From the NCBI RefSeq assembly GCF_950023065.1, contig NC_088678.1, forward strand, positions 67,548,460 to 67,612,459: a DNA stretch of 64,000 nt, read 5' to 3'. Under the pieces are notes generated by a model that saw only the letters and a program-made list of their open reading frames with translations, was not told the DNA's origin and did no database searches. Positions 1 through 11,589 of the stretch are shown here, piece by piece (the first letter of the stretch is position 1; each line of letters opens with the position of its first letter). Source of the stretch: Planococcus citri (lineage: Eukaryota; Arthropoda; Insecta; Hemiptera; Pseudococcidae). A program made the position numbers and the translations under genes.

Positions 1-2
1 AC

Positions 3-3000
3 CCGCAAGATGTTGTAGAGACCACATTTGATACAAACTGGATATGGTTTCAATGCTGTTGTGGGTTTAGCATCAATTGAAATATTGTAAATAAGTGATT
101 CTATTTGGATACTTGATTCTGCCTTGAAGCTTTCGGGGATCGTTGTGTTCCAAGTATCATACAAGTTCTGTAACGTGCTACGCTCGAATTGCTGAGATAA
201 TTTCGTGCTTATTTTTACAATTGGGTGTTCTTTGAGCGAATTGGTTGAATTATTTCGGTTTCTGTAATCTGTGAAAGTAGAAAAAAATGTTAATTTGTAG
301 GCCTTTTTCAAGTAGAAATTCATCCAACGATGACTTACATTTCATCGATGGCATTATCGAAGACGCAATCGCCAATTGAATACCTTCCATTATCCATTTG
401 GACTGATATTCCGTCAACGAAAGGTTTATTTTAGTCTCAATAACCGTGTAATTGTGCGCAGTCACTTTGATACTTTGTTGTTTTCGATCAACTGTTATCG
501 AAATGCTATCCACTTCAAAGTACAATGGAAAAATTGTAAATTTTCGACCAGAGTAATGTAAATTAACGGTTCCTCGAATATTCTGAATCTTCAGAGTGCT
601 GACAGTTAGACCAGAATTATCAGCGAACGAGTGACTATGAAAATTGTGCATTCCTGTGATGGTGATATTGCTCAAAGTGCGATGCAGAGAGGTGATATTT
701 GGTATGAAGTAGTAATTTTTCGTTCTAAAAATATCTAAAGAGGGATAATGCGACGTGATCTCTTCTTCAGGATGACGACAAAAAGTTGCATGGAGTGTTT
801 GTACAAAATTCTCGTTGTTTCGTAAATTGAACTCGAATAACGATGGTAGGAATGATTTGATCTGTATTTCCAGTTCGTATCGGATGTCTGTTGTCAAGTT
901 TTCGTGGAACCAAGGCGAATATATCTGAAATCACGCGATTCTTTGGTTGGGTACATATTCTTGTTTAAAATAGGAAGTGGATACTTATTCAAAATTACGT
1001 AGAACTTACGTAATTGGATTCGTAACCATCGTAGTGAATGAAATCAATGTAAGGATAGAATTCGTTCTTTGAAAAACCTTCCATTGGTTCTGCTATTACG
1101 TAGATTGAAATGTTTTTAAAATCCAAAGATCGTTCGAAACCCACATGAACTGTGTCTGGGGTTGCTCCTAAATATCCTTTCATTTCAATGGATAGGTAGT
1201 GAAAGAATATGGTCTGCGAAAAAATTGACAGATACATGATTTACGTTCTTTTATTCATTACCTGACACGTTTTTTTTTTTTTAATTTTTTTTTAGTGTTT
1301 TTAATCTCATTAGTTTTGTTAAAACGTTTCAGAAAAATTATCTATGTATTTTGTGGACCGAGGCAATCGATTTTAAAGTTTGATATTTTACGTAATAGAT
1401 ACCTACCATTCTATTGTGATAAAATTCATGTCTCAAGTGGGCAGATTCTACTTTGACCGGGGTTACGGTGATACCAGTGAAATAGAATTCGTTCTCAAAA
1501 GGTCCTAATTCGCAGTCGGCATACGTTGCAAAAGTGAACGATTTTAAATTCTCTATGCTGAGGACTAACTTGTTGATTGTGACTGAATTCATATTGTGGA
1601 ATGTTTTTGCTATGGTATTATTTAGCAGTGTTGTGATATCATGAGCCTCGCTCGAATTTGAACTTCGAGTTGAAGAAATGGCTGTAAAAAACATTAATTA
1701 ATAAATAAAAAATTAATTGAATGTGAGTGATTTGAATAAAGTGAATCGGCAGAAAGTCTCAAAATTATACACAGTAATTTTTATCAATTAGGATTTGAAA
1801 AAAATTATTATGGCAACTACTCAATACCTACTCATACTCATTTCCTCCTCCTCTAAAAAAAAATGAATTAGGACTTTAATTTATAGATATGGAAGGCCCA
1901 ATAAAATATTTGTATATCTACCGACAGATATTCATTTCAGAATTTATGAAAATCTCGTATGTATTATGTTGTCTTTTCTAGAATGAGGAAGGGGACGGGG
2001 GGTTTGAACGGATCAGGATTTTAGTTTCTTGACAAAATATTTTCAAATTATGAGAGTTCTCGAATTTGAAAAAATTGTAATAATAAAAAACACGAGGGGC
2101 TGGTGAATATTATTTTTCAAAAATATCATTCATCATCATTGAAATTTGACCCGGTGAGCTGTTCAGCCCATCTGGGAAACTGTAGAAGAATTGCTCGCCG
2201 ATGTACTATCATCAAGTCTTTTCTTCTGTCTTCCTCTGCTTCTCCTGCCAGTTGGAGTGTATTCTTTGACTTTTCGAGGGGACCGTTCGTCAGGCATTCT
2301 GTCAACGTGTTTTCGACATTTCTTTATGTAATCTTTCACTCGGCTCAGGAGTAGAGAAGACAAACCTTACCCTATTGACAAAATTATGCTGAAAAGCATG
2401 CATAACAATGCGTGATTTTGGACTGGTGTAAAAGCGTGCAATATCGCGTTAAAAATGTACATTTTTGCATGCTAAACAGAAGCAATCTAGCAACCAAGTA
2501 TTTTATAAAATGCACCAGTGAGTAAAAATTTTTCCAAGTCCAAAAATTGATAACATTTATGCAAAAATAACCTCTAATCTATTAAGCTGCGAGGTGGCCG
2601 AGTGAGTGAAGTGGCTGCACATCGCAGGAACCTGGGATCAATCCCCGCACTTGCCAGAAATTTTTAAATTTTTTTTTCAACTTTTTTGAAAAAATTATCT
2701 ATTAGAATGTCTTAAAATTCACAATTAATCGGTAGATAGTATTGCCAGTGAGTTTGAGCAATTTTTCTGCTAAAATTTCTGCACTTTTTGTACATACTTT
2801 TGGTTTACTTTTAAGCATGCTATTCACTGGCTGAATAGCATGCAATTTTTTTAAAAAGGTCCAAATTCACGCATGAGTGTGATATGCAAAAAAGCATGCA
2901 TTTCAGCTTGTTGTACCCACAATTTTTGTCAATAGGGTAAGAGAGGTTTGGAGCGTCCACGTCGCAGAGGCTGGTAACTCATCTTTGGCAGGCTGGAATC

Positions 3001-3731
3001 TGAAGATGAGGCTAAGACCAAACCTAACAACTTGGAGTGTGCCCAGCGTCAAAGCTGCAACCTGAATGGGCTACAACATCAAGCCGTCTCAGGAAGTAGG
3101 GGAGACGAGAAAACAATCAGAAAATATCCCTGAAGCAGCAACAGGAAGAGCAGCGAAGCTTGTGAACCCCGATACTCAAGAGTCAGAAATACTGATAGTC
3201 CTAGGCACGAATCCTGTACAAAAGCGAGATTTTGGCGCTATAACCGAACTTCGGAAAGTCGGCTTGATGGTGCAGAGGGCAGCCCCCTCATCAAGCTATA
3301 CTTCCTTGGGCTTGGGGTAGAAACCCATAGAAGCGAAAAAAACAATTTCTCGAGAAAACAAAAAAAAATATCATTTATGTGTATTTTCCTAGCTTTTCGA
3401 CTTCTGAGCATGTTCCCAATTTTTGATAAATTTATAAATTTCTTTCGTTTTTTTAAATGGTTTTATGCTGAATGAGGAGGGAGGGAGGGTCTAATTTTCA
3501 ATTGCTTGTGATCCAGTTTAAGATTTTTTGAATGATCTCAATTTGTTTCTCAGTTTCTGTCTACTGAGGGACCATCTTTCAAGAATCCAATTCTCCTCTG
3601 TATCACATCTGGCCACCTTCTACTTTTCAACTGTGCCGAACCAGTTTGTTTAAATTAAACACGATTGAAATGAAAATACGAGTATTTTTTTTACCTGTCA
3701 AGGTGAATGTTATTAAAATCAAAATCTTCAT
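3..3731 (-). CDS. Copy 1: secreted paralogue, exons 1-5 (3' end off window)
   Basis: Exons read on the minus strand are 3695-3731 (signal peptide MKILILITFTLT), 1407-1681, 1010-1213, 339-924 and 3-268. All junctions are GT-AG, and the exon-5 donor GT is the first two bases of the window, so exons 6 and 7 lie outside. Exon lengths (37, 275, 204, 586, 266) and phases match copies 2 and 4. Exon 2 carries LLNNTIAKTF, exon 4 the core LSNITITGMHNFHSHSF and SKWIMEGIQLAIASSIMPS, and exon 5 KLSQQF and LYDTWN. The 456 codons seen are open. The predicted product is secreted and heavily N-glycosylated. The function is not recognised; a TULIP-like lipid-binding fold is a guess. Intron 1 (2.0 kb) is enlarged by LINE debris and a MITE. 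Confidence 0.8.
2163..2363 (-). pseudogene. Non-LTR retrotransposon RT C-terminal tail, degenerate
   Basis: The minus-strand frame contains RVKDYIKKCRKHVDRMPDE followed by a basic stretch ending GRRSRGRQKKR. This layout (a basic helix, an RMPDxR-like motif, then a GRRxRGRxKKR tail) is the usual C-terminus of RTE/jockey-like reverse transcriptases. The frame is short, has no catalytic domain, and lies in intron 1 of copy 1 next to a MITE. I read it as a dead fragment. GC content is higher than in the surrounding intron. Confidence 0.5.
2370..2937. mobile_element. MITE with TA target duplication
   Basis: The termini CCCTATTGACAAAA and its inverted copy TTTTGTCAATAGGG are each flanked by TA (2368-2369 and 2938-2939), as for Tc1/mariner-type MITEs. 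Subterminal GCATGCAT-like repeats are also inverted. It has no coding capacity. It splits LINE-derived sequence in intron 1 of copy 1. Inside, 2587-2655 (+) resembles a tRNA Ser/Leu-type head: GTGGCCGAGTGAGTGAAG looks like an A box and GGGATCAATCCC like a weak B box, so a SINE-like promoter may have been captured. Confidence 0.6.
2940..3345. other. Higher-GC block, probable LINE debris
   Basis: This block is clearly richer in GC than the intron around it and holds an 84-codon plus-strand frame (3066-3320) with no motif I recognise. Its start (GCGTCCACGTCG then GGTAAC) resembles, in inverted orientation, the 5' untranslated region of the RTE element at 25.1 kb. It is probably retrotransposon-derived. 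I do not call the small frame a gene. Confidence 0.35.
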
Positions 3732-3878
3732 TGTGCAGTGTGAATTTATAAAACGGAAAAACGAACTTTTTCGAGACATCGCTCGATGTAATTTGCAATA
3801 AGAGTTTCGATTTATCAACAGATTCGATGTTATTTTTTTGCATTATCGTTGGTTCCGATCATTTTTTCAATTTTTGTA

Positions 3879-3967
3879 GTCTGATAAAATTAAAAATTGC
3901 TTGATAAGAAATTCCAATAGCTTAAAACACACTCAATGTTAATCTATAGGTACAAAGTGCTCCTCGG
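3879..3967 (-). promoter_or_regulatory. Putative core promoter, copy 1
   Basis: This block is conserved upstream of exon 1 in most copies. Read on the minus strand it has a TATA-like TATAGATT, then about 30 nt of spacer, then TTATCAAGCAATTTTTAA. Conservation amid diverged flanks suggests a promoter with a 5' UTR of roughly 170-200 nt. The TSS is not proven. Confidence 0.4.
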
Positions 3968-4084
3968 TACCTACCTATAGATAATCTAGTATTTCACACA
4001 TTTTTTCGAACATTTTCGTTTTATTAAGATTACATACAAACGTCTATACCTGCTCAAGATGATGAAATAAATATTTGACATGTT

Positions 4085-4300
4085 AACCTTGCATAGACCA
4101 CCAAAAAAAAACCACCAGGTGCCAAAAACGGCACCACAATGTAATTTTTATTTAAAAAACCACCGGGTGCCAAAAACGGCACCACAATGCATTTTGGAAA
4201 TTTTAAAATACATAGGTGCCGTTTTTGGCACCCGGTGGTTTTTTTTATAAAAATAACATTGTGGTGCCGTTTTTGGCACCGGTGGTCTACGCAGGGTTAT
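4085..4300. mobile_element. Small foldback MITE, piggyBac-like ends
   Basis: Outer ends read CCTTGCATAGACCACC and, inverted, CCCTGCGTAGACCACC. Internally a GGTGCCAAAAACGGCACC hairpin occurs twice per arm. The left flank is TTAA and the right flank TTAT, which would fit a piggyBac-type TTAA target with one later change. It has no ORF. It lies between exon 1 of copy 1 and the end of copy 2. Confidence 0.5.
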
Positions 4301-4309
4301 TATTCCTAC

Positions 4310-4625
4310 CTATTAATGTTTTGGTGTACAGAATCAATTGGTGGATTTGAAAAATTATACAGCCCCCTGTGCATCTTTTAGTTTTTTAGTTATTAAAATA
4401 ATTGGTTAAAATCTGGATTCGAATTCCATGAAAATATTTTTGAAAACTTTCGTCACAATTTTTTGAATTCCGGAATCGATTTGTTGATTTTTTGGCTATC
4501 CTGGTATCAACCTAGAAAAAAATGGCTGAAATCGAGATTCAAACAAAATGAAAAAAAAATTTGAAAATTTTTGTTCAATGTTTTGATTTTAATTTAATTT
4601 GTACAAAATTAGTGATAGATAGGTG
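4310..4625. repeat. Spacer tandem repeat, ~140-bp unit (about 2 units)
   Basis: Units are anchored on CAGAATCGATT / CGGAATCGATT followed by TTTTTGGCTATCCTGG and GAAATCGAGATTC. The same unit fills the other spacers of the array. Confidence 0.45.
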
Positions 4626-4647
4626 TAAATTGGTAATAAAAATAATG

Positions 4648-7600
4648 TTAAAAAACGATACTGGTAAGATAAGTGAAACATTCGCCTAGTATACTTTCTA
4701 ATTCCATCTCAATAGAGGCGAATTTCGAAGTAGAAAAGGAGATCGTTTTATTGTTCTGAGAATCGTAACTCGAATCTAAACGCACTGTAACCTCTCCACT
4801 ATTTGTATATTTTCGTACCGATAATTCATCCAATGTCAAACGCAGTTCATCAAATGGCACCAAGCTATCGTCAAAATTCATTCGGATTTCAGCGCCTGCC
4901 AATTCTAAATTAACGTACGTCGTAATGCTTCCATTGACAAGGTACGAGTATTGGTCAATGGAGACAAGGCCAGTAGGTGATTTTGCCCACTCTGTGATTA
5001 TCACGTCGTTTATTTTCGGTATCATGAAGTGTTTCGCAATTATGGCATCGGGTACACGGAAAGGTAATTCATGATCGGGGTAGAAAGGCAGGAAGTCGTC
5101 GAAAATTTTCACTGGTTTGGTATAATGGTCCAATTGTAATGAAAGCAGTGGTTCTGCGAAATGGATAACGGTTTTCTTAATTAACGAGAACATCAATTGT
5201 TGCGTTTTTTGTTCCATCTCCAATTGCTCGTGATCTGTGAAATTGTTCGGATTTGAGAGCAGTGTTACCTGAAATTGTGATTAATTTTGGAGTGTGAGAG
5301 GGAGTATTATGAAATTATCTAAAGAATTTGTAATTTGAAGATTGTATGTATTGCATGCTTACCTCAAAAGATGAATAGTATTCCAATTTAAAATCATTCG
5401 AATTATTCGATTTGCCTACTGTAGGGTAATGACTGAAGATTTCAAAATTAATTTCGTCGAATTCGTGAGTAGTATTGAGCACGCTAATTGTACCGAACCA
5501 AGTAGGAATTTCGAAAACGAACTGAAATGTTTTAGTGCATTAGTGTGACGAGATTTTGAACAACAGTAATATCAACGTATTTTATGATTGATCATTGTGA
5601 TAAGAGAGGGCCTGACAATCTGCAAATCTTCAATAAAATAAATTCAGGAGGTACCACCTACTTCCAAATTGCAGTAGAGATTACAATGAGATAATACTGG
5701 ATACGGGTTCAATGCTGTTTCCGGTTTGGCATCGATTGAAATATTGTAATTGTATGATTCTATTTGGAGACTTGATTTTGCCTCGAGGCTTTTGGGTATC
5801 GTTACATTCCAAGTATCGTACAGTTTTTGTATCGTGCGACTTTCGAATTGCTGAGATAATTTGGTGATCATTTTCACAATTGGGTGTTCTTCGAGCGAAT
5901 CGGTGGATTGAGTGCTGTATCTGTAATCTGAGAAAACGGAAGAAAAAATGATAATTTATGAGATTTTTTCGAGTAGAAATTCGTCTAAAGATGACTTACA
6001 TTTCATCGATGGCATTATCGAAGACGCGATCGCCAATTGAATTCCTTCCATTACCCATTTGGATTGATATTCCGTCAACAAGACGTTCATTATAGTGTCA
6101 ATAACCGTGTAACTGTGCGCAGTCACATTGATACTTTGCTGTTTTCGATTAACTGTTATCGAGATGCGATCTGCTTCAAAATATAGTGGAAAAATTGTAA
6201 AATTTCGAAGATCGTAATGTAAATTAGTGGTTCCTTGAATATCTTTAATCGTCAGAGTGCTGACAGTGTGGTCGGAATTTTCAGCAGACGAGTGACTATG
6301 AAAATTGTGCATTCCTGTGATGGTGATATTGCTCAAGATACGACCTAGTGAAGTGAAATTTGGTATAAAGAAGTAATTTTTCATTTTGAAAATATCTGAA
6401 GAGGGATAATGCGACGTGATCTCTGGTTCAGGATGACGACAAAACGCTGCATGGAGTGTTTTCATAAAGTTCTCGTTGTCTCGTAAATTTAACAGGAATA
6501 ACGATGGTAAGAAATATTTGATTCGTCTTTCGAGATTGTATTGGGCATCTGATGTCAAGTCTTCGCCGAAGTAAGGTGAATGTGTCTGAAATGATATGAC
6601 TCTTTAATTGCTTAGCTATTAGGTGAATTTTCAAAATAACATAAATAACTTACGTAATTGGATTCGTAACCATCGTAGTGAATGAAATCAATATGAGGGT
6701 ATAATTCGTTCTTTGAGAAATTTTGCATTGGTTGCGCTATTACGTAAATGGTGATGTTTTCAAAATCCAGAGTTCCTTTGAAACCCGCGGCCTCGTGACC
6801 TCTACAATTTGGAGTTGCTCCCAAGAATCCTTCCATTTCAATTGATAGGTAGGAGAAGAATATGGTCTGCGATCAAATCGATACAAGATTTACATTTTTT
6901 ATTCATTAATAAGGCTACGCTTTTTTACTTTTCTTTCGAGATATTCAGCTTTGCCAAAAAGTTTCAGAAAAATGTATCACACAAAAGTACTTAGTGTTCA
7001 GTGGCTTTTATTTCTATGTGGAAAGAGCTAGCGAGATGAATGAAGCGGCGTTAAGTATGGGAAAAATAAGGGCTTTCAAAAGCGACCTTGAAAACTTCAG
7101 GCCCATGCACAGGGTGTTCACAAATTGAAAAATCGGTTTGGTCAGCAAATTCAAACTGGTTCTTATTGGCGCAGTGTATTCTACACACTAAAGCGACAAA
7201 AACATGGTGTGAATTTTTTGAAACCGGTTTATTAATTTACAACCAGTTGACAAAAAATACCCAATAATTGTAGATAGAGAAAAAAGCTCGAAACAAGAGT
7301 TGCAGGGAGTGAAAAATTACACAATTCTGTTCAATCACATTTTGAAACCGATTCATTCGTTCGCATTTAGCAACCAGTTTTTGACAATTACCTAAAAATC
7401 AAAGATAGTGAAAAAAACTTGAAACAAAAGTTGTAGAGCGTGAAAAATTGAACTATATTTGCTGATTGGGTTTTGAAACCGGTTCGTTAATTTGCAACCA
7501 GTTATCAAAAATTACCTAAAAGTTGAAAATCGAGAAAAAAGCTTGAAACGAAAGTTGTAGGACGTGAAAAATTACACAATTCTGTTCAATCACATTTTGA

Positions 7601-10070
7601 AACTGGTTCATTGGTTCGCATTTAGCAACCAGTTGACAAAAAATACCCAAACATTGTAGATGAAGAAAAAAACTTGAAACAAAAATTTGAACTATTTTCG
7701 CAAATCAGACTTTGAAACCAGTTCATTAATTCGCAGCAAGCCATCAAAAGTTACCTGGTTGTAAATTGAATGGTTTTATTTTTCATGCTCTACAACTTTT
7801 GTTTCAAGTTTTTTTTTTCATCTTCAATGTTTAGGCGATTGTCAAAAACTGGTTGCTAAATGCGAACCAATGAACCGGTTTCAAAATGTGATTGAACAGA
7901 ATTGTGTAATTCTTCACGCCATACAACTTATGTTTCCAGCTTTTTTCTCGATCTTCAATTTTTAGGTAATTTTTGATAACGGGTTGCAAATTAATGAACC
8001 GGTTTCAAAATCCAATCAGCAAAAATAGTTCAATATTTCGCGGTCTACAACTTTTGTTCCAAGTTTTTTCTTCATTTTCAATTTTTAGGTGATTGTCAAA
8101 AACTGGTTGCTAAATGCGAACCAATGAACCGGTTTCAAAATGTGATTGAACAGAATTGTGTAATTTTTCACGCCTCACAACTTTTGTTTCAAGTTTTTTT
8201 TTCATCTTCAATTTTTAGGTAATTTTTGTTAACTGGTTGCAAATAAATGAACCGGTTACAAAATACAATCAGCAAAAAATTGTTCAATTTTTCGCGCTCT
8301 ACAACTTTTGTTTCAAGTTTTTTTCTTCATCTTCAATTTTTAGGTGATTGTCAAAAACTGGTTGCTAAATGCGAACCAATTAACCGGTTTCAATATGTGA
8401 TTGAACAGAATTGTGTAATTTTTCACACCCTGCAACTTTTGTTTCAAGCTTTTTTCTCTATCTACAATTTTTGGGTATTTTTTGTCAACTGGTTGCAAAG
8501 TAATAAACCGGTTTCAAAAAATTCATATCACGTTTTTGTCGCCTTACTGTGTAGAATACATTGCGCCAGTAAGAACCAGTTTGAATTTGTTGACCAAACC
8601 GGTTTTTCAATTTGTGGGCACCTTGTGCATAGGCCTGAAATTTTCAAGGTCAGTTTTGAAAGCGTTTATTTTTTCATTCATCTCGCTAGCTCATTTCCAC
8701 TTTGAAATAAAAGCCCCCGAGCACTACTTTTGTGTCATACTGTATGTACATACATATTTTGTAGAGCAAGACGATAGATTTTAAAGTTTGGTATATTACG
8801 TAATTCCTACCATTCTATTGCGAAAAAATTCTTGTCTTAAGCGGGCAGATCCTACTTTGACTGGGTTTACGGTGACATCACTGAAATAGAACTCATTCTT
8901 AAAAGGTCCTAATTCGCAGTCTGTATATGTTTCAAAGTTGAACCATTTTAAATTCTCTATGCTGAGGACCAACTTGATGACCGTAACTTTATGCATATTT
9001 TCGAATGTTTTTGCGATGGTATCATTTAGCAGGGTTGTGATGTCATGAGCCTCGCTCGAATTTGAACTTCGAGTTAAAGAAATGGCTGTAAAAAAAAAAG
9101 AAATGAAAGCGATTTGAATTGAGTGAAATCGGCTGGAAGTCTCACAATTATTCCTAGTGCATAATTTTTCTCAATTTCGATTTAAAAAATATATATAGGT
9201 ATTACAATTCCAACTCGCCATACCCTCCTCTGCCTCCTCCTTCTAAAAAAAAGTGAAGTGAGCAATTTGATTCATTTTTGAAAATTCCATGCAATTTATT
9301 TTGTCCTTTTTTTTTAGGGAAGGGTGTCGAACGGATCAAGATTTTAATTTTTTTACAATAGATTTTTAAATTATGATAGCTTATCAATTTGAAAAAAATT
9401 ATAGTAGGTATTGAAAAAAGAAAAGTAGGTACCTGGGTGAATATTTTTCAAAAATTTGATTTATATTTTCCAAATCTTTTCATGGTGCCAACTTCCCATT
9501 CCTCCTCCTTTCCCACCAAAATAAAGTTTAGTAAGAAAGAATGCAATTTATATGATATGAAGACCCTGTAGCAAACACCTACTGATATGTATTTTCAATA
9601 TTTTAAAAAATTTCGTGCATATTTTTTTCGTGTTTTTTGGGGGTGAGGGGAGAGGGGCGGGAGTTCAAACGGTTTGAGATTTTGATTTTTTGACAAGTCA
9701 TTTTTAAATTACGAGAAACTTTAAATTTGAAAAAAAAATACGGCCTCTTGACTTACGAGCGTGTTTCCTATTGATAATGATACATTTTTAACTTATTTCG
9801 GTCGTTTTTTATGATTTTGTGCTGAATGGGCGTGGTGGGGGAGCTCCAATTTCCAATCGCTCGTGGTCCAGTTTAAGATTTTTTGAACCATACCCACTGT
9901 CTACTCAGGGACCATTTTTCAAGAATCCTATTCCACTCTGCGTCATATCTTGGTACCTTATATGTATACTTTTCAACTGTGATGAATCAGGTTGTAAATA
10001 CGCCATTAGAATCAATATACGAGTATTTTTTACCTGCCATGGAGAATGATAATAAAAGCAATATCTTCAT
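4648..10070 (-). CDS. Copy 2: secreted paralogue, seven exons
   Basis: Exons are 10034-10070, 8811-9085, 6654-6866, 6000-6585, 5662-5927, 5363-5521 and 4648-5268. They total 2157 nt, or 718 residues. The signal peptide is MKILLLLSFSMA. Exon 3 is 213 nt, three codons longer than the usual 204, with an RGHEAAG insertion. Exon 5 ends at a GTAGGT donor instead of the usual GTAAGT. Exon 7 keeps FDDFLPFYPDHELPFRVPD. Intron 2 is 1.94 kb because of a foldback element; the other introns are short. A second, detached exon-1-like sequence (12033-12069) lies upstream and could be an alternative first exon. All frames are open. The function is unknown; a secreted, sequon-rich, TULIP-like protein is the working idea. 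Confidence 0.8.
6974..8740. mobile_element. Foldback element with AACCGGTT dimer repeats (intron 2 of copy 2)
   Basis: The ends GTATCACACAAAAGTA and, inverted, GTATGACACAAAAGTA bound two long arms that meet near 7770. Each arm is a tandem array of half-units of about 126 bp that alternate to give a repeat of about 255 bp (copies near 7845, 8097 and 8353). Every half-unit carries AACCGGTTT or AACTGGTT. In copy 4 the same intron lacks this block (CAGAAAAATTATG...TTTTGTAGAGCAAG), so it is an insertion. It has no transposase. Plus-strand frames here (8247-8784) are repeat artefacts. Confidence 0.65.
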
Positions 10071-10220
10071 TGTGCAATATGACTTTGTATAACAGAAAAA
10101 CAAACTTTTTCGAGACATCGCGCGATCGATACAATTGGTAATAACGGTTTAGATTTACCAACAGTTCACGTGTTATTTTTATCATCATCTTATGTTCAGA
10201 TCATTTTTACAACTGAGGAA

Positions 10221-10305
10221 GTCTGATAACATTGAAAATTGCTCGATAAGAAATTTTAATAGCTTGAAAAACACTCAATACTAATCTATAAATAGTGCTC
10301 CTCGG
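10221..10305 (-). promoter_or_regulatory. Putative core promoter, copy 2
   Basis: The conserved upstream block includes the most canonical TATA of the array, CTATTTATAGATT on the minus strand at 10282-10294, followed by the shared TTGAGTGTTTTTCAAGC and TTATCGAGCAATTTT elements. Confidence 0.45.
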
Positions 10306-10499
10306 TAGATCTAGCGACCTTCTTATGATTAATTAGTACATATTTTGTATATTTTTTGAAAAACATTCTTATACCTACACAATTAATTTTTATTTAATCA
10401 CAGACATATAGGTATATCTCTCTATACCTACTCAAGTTGATGAAATGAAAATTTGACAAGTTGTTATTGTATGTATATGCATGTTTTTGTGTATGGTAG

Positions 10500-10860
10500 A
10501 GAATTGATTAGTGGTCCCTTTGAGTAGTTCGGGAGCCTTCTGTGTATTTTTTGGTTTTAAAATTAGGATTTGAGCTGCTTGAAAAGATTATTGAAAATTT
10601 TTGCCTCAATTTTCTGATTTTCAGAATCGATTTGTGCACTTTCCGATTACTCTGGATCTGCCATAAAAATTTTCGATTTTTTAGCTCTCGAAACAATGGC
10701 AAACATCGGGATTTCAATAAAATAGAGAAAAAATTTGAAAATTTTTTGCTTCAATATTTTGATCTTCAGAATCGATTTGTGGCCTTTTCGAGTTATTCTG
10801 AACCCTTCGGAAAATGTGTGAATTTTTTAGTTCTATAGAAAACCTGCAAAGATGGAATTA
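10500..10860. repeat. Spacer tandem repeat, ~140-bp unit
   Basis: Two to three units are anchored on CAGAATCGATTTGTG, each with TTCGAGTTATTCTG-like and TTTTTTAGTTCT segments. Related frames on both strands (10508-10838) are artefacts of the array. Confidence 0.45.
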
Positions 10861-11570
10861 TTGAACTAATAATATACGAGTAGAAACGATTTTTATTTCG
10901 CTCAAATGTTTTAAAAAATGTATACCTGTCCAATAATTTTTTGAATGATTTTTCACAATCAATTTTACTATTTTTATGATGTACTTTATTATTGTGAATA
11001 TTAATTTTTGGACCTTTATTAAACGTAGAGATCGTCAGAATTTTTACGTTGGCCTTCGACGATTATTATTTTATATATTATGTATCTGTTGATTGATCAA
11101 TAATTTTATAACTAACTAATCCACCTTAATTTTTCTTTGTTTCAGGTGAGTACAAATTTCCTTCCAAAAATGATAGAATATGAACTCGCGTATGAGAATA
11201 AGTGAGTAAGTAATTTTATAATCCTTATATGGGAAAAGTTACGTAAACCACTTCTTCACCTGTAAACTCTTATTTTCAATGGCAAATCAAAAAAAAAATT
11301 CTAAAATCACGGAATTTTAAAATCAGCTGATATACTTGTCCATCAGGTTTGAATTGAGGTGATCTGATTTTTCGAAAACGAATTTGGAAACAGATAAAAT
11401 TTTTGAGATTACAAACGATTTTGATTTTTAATGAATTTGTAAAAAATCAAACTTGGATCAAAAATGAAAAAAAAAATCAAATTTTTACCAAATAGACCAA
11501 GAAAGCTATAATTTGGTGTGTGCCCTGTTATCGACTTTCCAAATCGATTGGAAACGGTTTCGAACCATTT
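10861..11570. other. Unassigned AT-rich spacer
   Basis: I see no gene, terminal repeat or RNA here. It is AT-rich sequence between the tandem repeat and the detached exon-1 fragment. Confidence 0.4.
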
Positions 11571-11589
11571 TGAGTGGTATGTACTTAGT

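Noticed and set aside
250..897. Independent intronless 215-codon gene
   Set aside because: The frame is exon 4 of copy 1 plus read-through into intron 4. Conserved splice sites and phases show it is an internal exon. The same applies to the similar frames in every copy.
2587..2655. tRNA-Ser/Leu gene
   Set aside because: The B box is imperfect, the variable and anticodon arms are absent, and it lies inside a MITE.
8247..8784. Plus-strand frames of 152 and 100 codons
   Set aside because: They lie wholly inside the AACCGGTT repeat arms and consist of repeated unit translations; they are repeat artefacts.
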